The position numbers and the translations under genes were made by a program. From positions 19,344,001-19,408,000 of the forward strand of contig NC_135251.1 of assembly GCF_964204865.1 (NCBI RefSeq): DNA of 64,000 nucleotides, given 5' to 3'. This document shows positions 60,701 to 64,000 of the stretch, one piece after another. The number at the start of each line of letters is the position of its first letter. The first letter of the stretch is position 1. The stretch comes from Styela clava (lineage: Eukaryota; Chordata; Ascidiacea; Stolidobranchia; Styelidae). The notes beneath the pieces are model-generated. The model was not told the origin of the DNA and made no database searches. It worked only from the letters and a program-made list of their open reading frames with translations.

Positions 60701-61718
60701 GCCAAAATTCGATCTAAATTTGAATAGATATTTGTTACCACATTTCTGCATTAAGAAACTTGGCACGATTCTTGGTTGTATGTTTTTAGCTGCTGCGCGT
60801 TTCTGGCAACTTTCTTTTTTAAAATTTGCCTATTTTGGTGTTGTCCGAACCTGTCAGCTATATTACGCTTCTAGTTAAAATTTACTTTTTGGAATTTTAT
60901 ATATATACAGATTTAATATAGTTCACCTTCATATCTTCTCCGTATTTCTGAATCTGGTTCTTTTGCACCAGGCGGTCCTGGTGGACCTTGTGGACCCTAG
61001 ACGTCAAGTAATAAAGCTAAACTCAGAATAAGGCAAAGTGATTGAAGCTAACTTGTTTGGCCGTGTGAATATGATTATGTGTCACGAAGCAATGCTGTAG
61101 GGTGTAGTAGGCAGTCTTCACCTTGTCAAAATTTCCAATCAATATGACAATACTAATGACAATAGATTGGAAAGAACATAAGGTGTGCAAATTGTCGTGC
61201 CTTGTAAAACGCACCATGTTGAGTATTTAACGTAAAAGTTATTATTAACAACAGTACTTTTAGTAACAGAAATCTTTGATACTATTAACGATTCCAAAAA
61301 CGGTTGCTGTCAATACAGTTTCCAGTTTCCGAGTTTTATATTTGAAATATGTTTAACACAAGTTTCTAAAATTCATACTCTTTTCCCCGGTTTTCCTCTA
61401 GATATGTTTACATGCGATATATTTGACTCGTATTCTAAATCATCTTGTTCGTCGCCGGGACAGACCAATTTCAAAGCAGATCCTAAATATAAAATTGGAT
61501 CAGGTGTTGGACATGTCAAAAACAAAAATATTAGCAATAGTAACGTTATTTGCATGTTTAGGGTAGATGTGACTTCAATCACCAATAGCTCATAATCAAT
61601 ATTTCTTCATAGCTTGGAGAAAATTTTCATACAATCCCATACCTCTCTCCATTTTGAACATTGATGACGATGCATTTCCCAAAAGAAAAAAGAGTAAAAT
61701 TATTGAACACAACTTCAT
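57748..61718 (-). CDS. ITLN-like: Collagenous intelectin gene C
   Basis: Tandem paralog of gene B with the same eight exons: 61718-61643, 61482-61379, 60996-60927, 60713-60681, 60207-60089, 59256-58952, 58667-58445 and 57981-57748. It encodes 387 residues ending in TAG. Signal peptide, Cys33, six Gly-X-Y triplets with PGKRGP (57-62), neck (DRILALETQLK), fibrinogen-like and intelectin regions are all intact. The last exon keeps NVEHVCIG, an acidic EEE run before CGDF, DW and a Trp near SGWSAPEK. The upstream alternative acceptor seen in B is mutated here (AG to AA), which confirms the inner acceptor for exon 2. Exon 7 has diverged most from B (YTANKDNGPS against YAFDTDNGPA), so ligand preference or stability may differ, which is an inference. 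Intron 5 contains a hAT-like element. Confidence 0.92.
59305..59918 (+). mobile_element. hAT-like element in intelectin C intron 5 (family 1)
   Basis: The ends CGTGGGTGGGCAACC and (reversed) CAGGGGTGGGCAACC are inverted repeats. Flanks gtctattt (59297-59304) and gtctattc (59919-59926) match at seven of eight. Gene B has the single uninterrupted site GGTCTATTCTATGCTAAATG near 52230. The interior matches the element at 664-1083 in the opposite orientation. Confidence 0.93.
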
Positions 61719-64000
61719 TCTTGTAACAGCGAGCTTTGTGCCCAGAACTTCTTCAAAATATTATTGATTTTATTGTTTTAAATACGTTTGCACCTGAAAT
61801 CATGTGAGACATTACTTATTGTGAACTGTTATTATACTTTGTTTTGTTACGAAATCTTACAAAATATGAGAAAATTATAAAACTGATTTAGTTTGGCATT
61901 TTTTGTCATTGGAAAATTTTATAGTTTCAATCTTTTGGAATCGAATATTTTTTATAACCTTTCTATTTCATATACTAATTAGCTTGTTAATACTACTCTC
62001 CTATCAATACCATGCTTTTGTTATCGTTAAATAAATATCTCGATACTATTGGATTAAATTTCAATCGACTTCTTTGTAATAAATTGATCGAAATAGGAGG
62101 CATGTTGAAGCATCACTACCCCGTTCCATAGTTTTCAAGACAATATTTGAACCTAGAATATCGGTCGGAGACCGAAGACTTATCGATCGGAAGTTAGGGG
62201 ATCCCAAAAATGTGGTTCCGATTCATCCCCTCTTACTCCATAGCGACACCGTGTGTCCCATCACTAATTGATTAATGACTCGCTAATTATACGACATAAT
62301 TTGTCCAAAATCATAAAATTCTGGTCCGAGATATGATGAATGCATATGCAAAATTTGGAGCAGATTTAACCTCGCTTTCGTGAAATATAGCGTCCATCTA
62401 ACAGTCAAACAAACAGACAGACAAATAAATACCTTTCAACATACTTATCGAGATCGATAAGTAATAATGCAACAGAAAGCACTTGTAGGCTAAATACTGT
62501 GTTTTTGCAGTATTATATCAACAATACCAAAAATTAAATTATTGTCAATTTTTTTTTGTAATTGGATGATACCACGTACATATCATACAATATGCTTTAT
62601 TTTTTGCGCGCTGCATATCTTTAATACCAAATCAAAGATGCATAATCGTCAGATTAAAATAAATATTTGTCGGCAACAGAATATTGGGAATATTATTGCA
62701 CTCGATGTCCTGGCAGTAAATGTTTGGGTTACACTAACCGAATGAGAATATTTGTTCATTTGTCTGCACTATACACTACACTAAACTTATTTTACAAAAT
62801 AAATTAATGAAAAGAATGAAACATAAACCAAACACATTTAAAGCTGCTCTCTTGATGGCATTTGATAATTCTTCTCTAAATCACATAACGTTTGTCTCCT
62901 TAACACAAGATCCTTGCTACAATTATTACTTGTCTGTCATTTTTAATGTCAAATATGAATAGAATCTTTTTTTCAAAACCTTGAAACATGTTTCGAGAGT
63001 TTTGCATCAGGACGTCAAATCTAACAAAACGTCAAATTCGGCAAAACGTAATCTTATTCTGAGTGGAACAACATTTGTTCAATTTTTGAACAGACATGTT
63101 GATATACAGAATCTTACTTAATTGAATGATTTGATTCTTTAATGCCTATATTAGGCTGAAAACTGCTGCTGAAAAGTTCTAGTTGTTTGTTTCTAAGATA
63201 TAAATCTTTAGTTTATTCGATACATTTTTTGAAACAGCTATGTTTTAAGTTTACTGCTCCTGTACTATATCCTGCTCTTTTGTTCTGAGTCAGTTTCTTT
63301 ATTTTATAAAATGGATAATTCTTAACAATTTTTTTATTTCCGGCCAGACAAATGACGATTAATCAATTTCATCATGACTTCTTTAGTAATCTTCAAACAC
63401 TCGTAGAAAAACGCGTAATATCTACTCAAACATTTCGGTAATCTATTAGTTTTCTATATATATATATTTACATAACAGCACCAATGTATCGAACACAATA
63501 AGATCACTTGGTACTCCCATTTATTGAAGAATAAAAACTTGTTAATAACACAAAATATTGAGAGAATATTATACAAATGTCCATTTCGTGATTTTTAATT
63601 TATTACTACGTCAATTTTGCGATTCTTCCCAGGATTTGGCTTTGATGCATATTCGCTAATTTAGTCACATGATTCAAAAATTAATAGCTTGTGATAATTA
63701 TTAGTATGAATTCATTAAATCGTATGGCAGTGATCGCAGCAAAATATAAACCAGTATGAAAGTCTTCTAATGACTCTTAATGGCTGAAGATTGTGTTTGC
63801 CTTATATTTAATCAGCTTTCGGCAAAATTCATAGTTGAACCCAGCTTATTGATTAAATATAAATAATGAAAAATTTGGTTCACTGCAAACCACAATGCAA
63901 CACATCAATGTACTATTCGAAGTACAAATTAGGTTCTTGCATTCTCGAAAAATACTAACCTGATTCAACAAAAAATGATGAATTGACATATATGTTGTAT
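61719..64000. other. 5' region of intelectin C
   Basis: No gene. It is paralogous to the upstream flank of B until about 63780, with one private retroelement insertion. The window ends in unassigned AT-rich sequence. Confidence 0.5.
62152..62467 (+). mobile_element. LINE-like 3' end inserted upstream of intelectin C
   Basis: This block of about 310 bp is absent from the B paralog. It contains TCTGGTCCGAGATATGATGA, a caaacaaacagacagacaaa run and ends ACTTATCGAGATCGATAAGT. Such 3' ends with a terminal short palindrome are typical of non-LTR retrotransposon tails. No reverse transcriptase is present. Exact ends are approximate. Confidence 0.6.

Larger units (their letters stand above)
57600..63780. 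repeat. Tandem duplication unit C
   Basis: Partner of unit B (50530-57600). It contains gene C, one private hAT-like insertion (59305-59918) and one private retroelement tail upstream (about 62152-62467). Confidence 0.88.

Overview
This is an animal nuclear genome window. Every credible gene is split into small exons with GT..AG introns, the DNA is AT-rich, there are no operons, and the spacers are full of short non-autonomous transposons and tRNA-derived SINEs. The gene families (Rh-type ammonium transporters, intelectins), the compact introns and the repeat types suggest a tunicate such as Ciona or a relative. That identification is an inference. Exon borders were deduced by reading splice consensus and matching phases between paralogs. 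No transcript or database was consulted.

Region 1 (about 6.8-29.1 kb): two complete Rh glycoprotein (Rh50-type) genes lie head to head, one on the minus strand (6774-12045) and one on the plus strand (21484-29071). They share eight intron positions and phases. The second begins with a coding exon of only 8 nt. A decayed inverted copy of its first transmembrane exon lies just past its 3' end (about 30.4 kb).

Region 2 (33.3-37.1 kb): a small six-exon gene of about 193 codons. Exons 2-6 each encode one degenerate beta-type repeat of about 30 residues and all internal introns are phase 1. I do not recognise it. The repeat looks loosely like RHIM/amyloid-signalling motifs, which is only a hypothesis. 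Intron 3 uses a GC-AG donor and contains a SINE.

Region 3 (39.6-61.7 kb): an intelectin cluster. From left to right it holds a truncated, frameshifted pseudogene (+), a gene intact except for one in-frame TAG (+), an inverted, broken copy of a signal-peptide exon (-), and two intact tandem genes (-). The predicted proteins run: signal peptide, an N-terminal cysteine, six collagen Gly-X-Y triplets, a short coiled-coil neck, then the intelectin lectin domain. This is the layout of ficolins and MBL. The triplets contain PGKRGP or PGKMGP, which matches the OGKXGP motif used by MBL and ficolins to bind MASP proteases. This is the strongest candidate here for an undescribed system: secreted collagenous intelectins that could start a complement lectin pathway.

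The cluster grew by tandem duplication (unit B about 50.5-57.6 kb, unit C about 57.6-63.8 kb) and by a large inverted duplication (arms about 41.96-45.1 kb and 48.5-50.9 kb). At least seven hAT-like elements have landed in it since, most with 8-bp target duplications. In most cases the matching paralogous position is an empty site, which dates the insertion to after the duplication.
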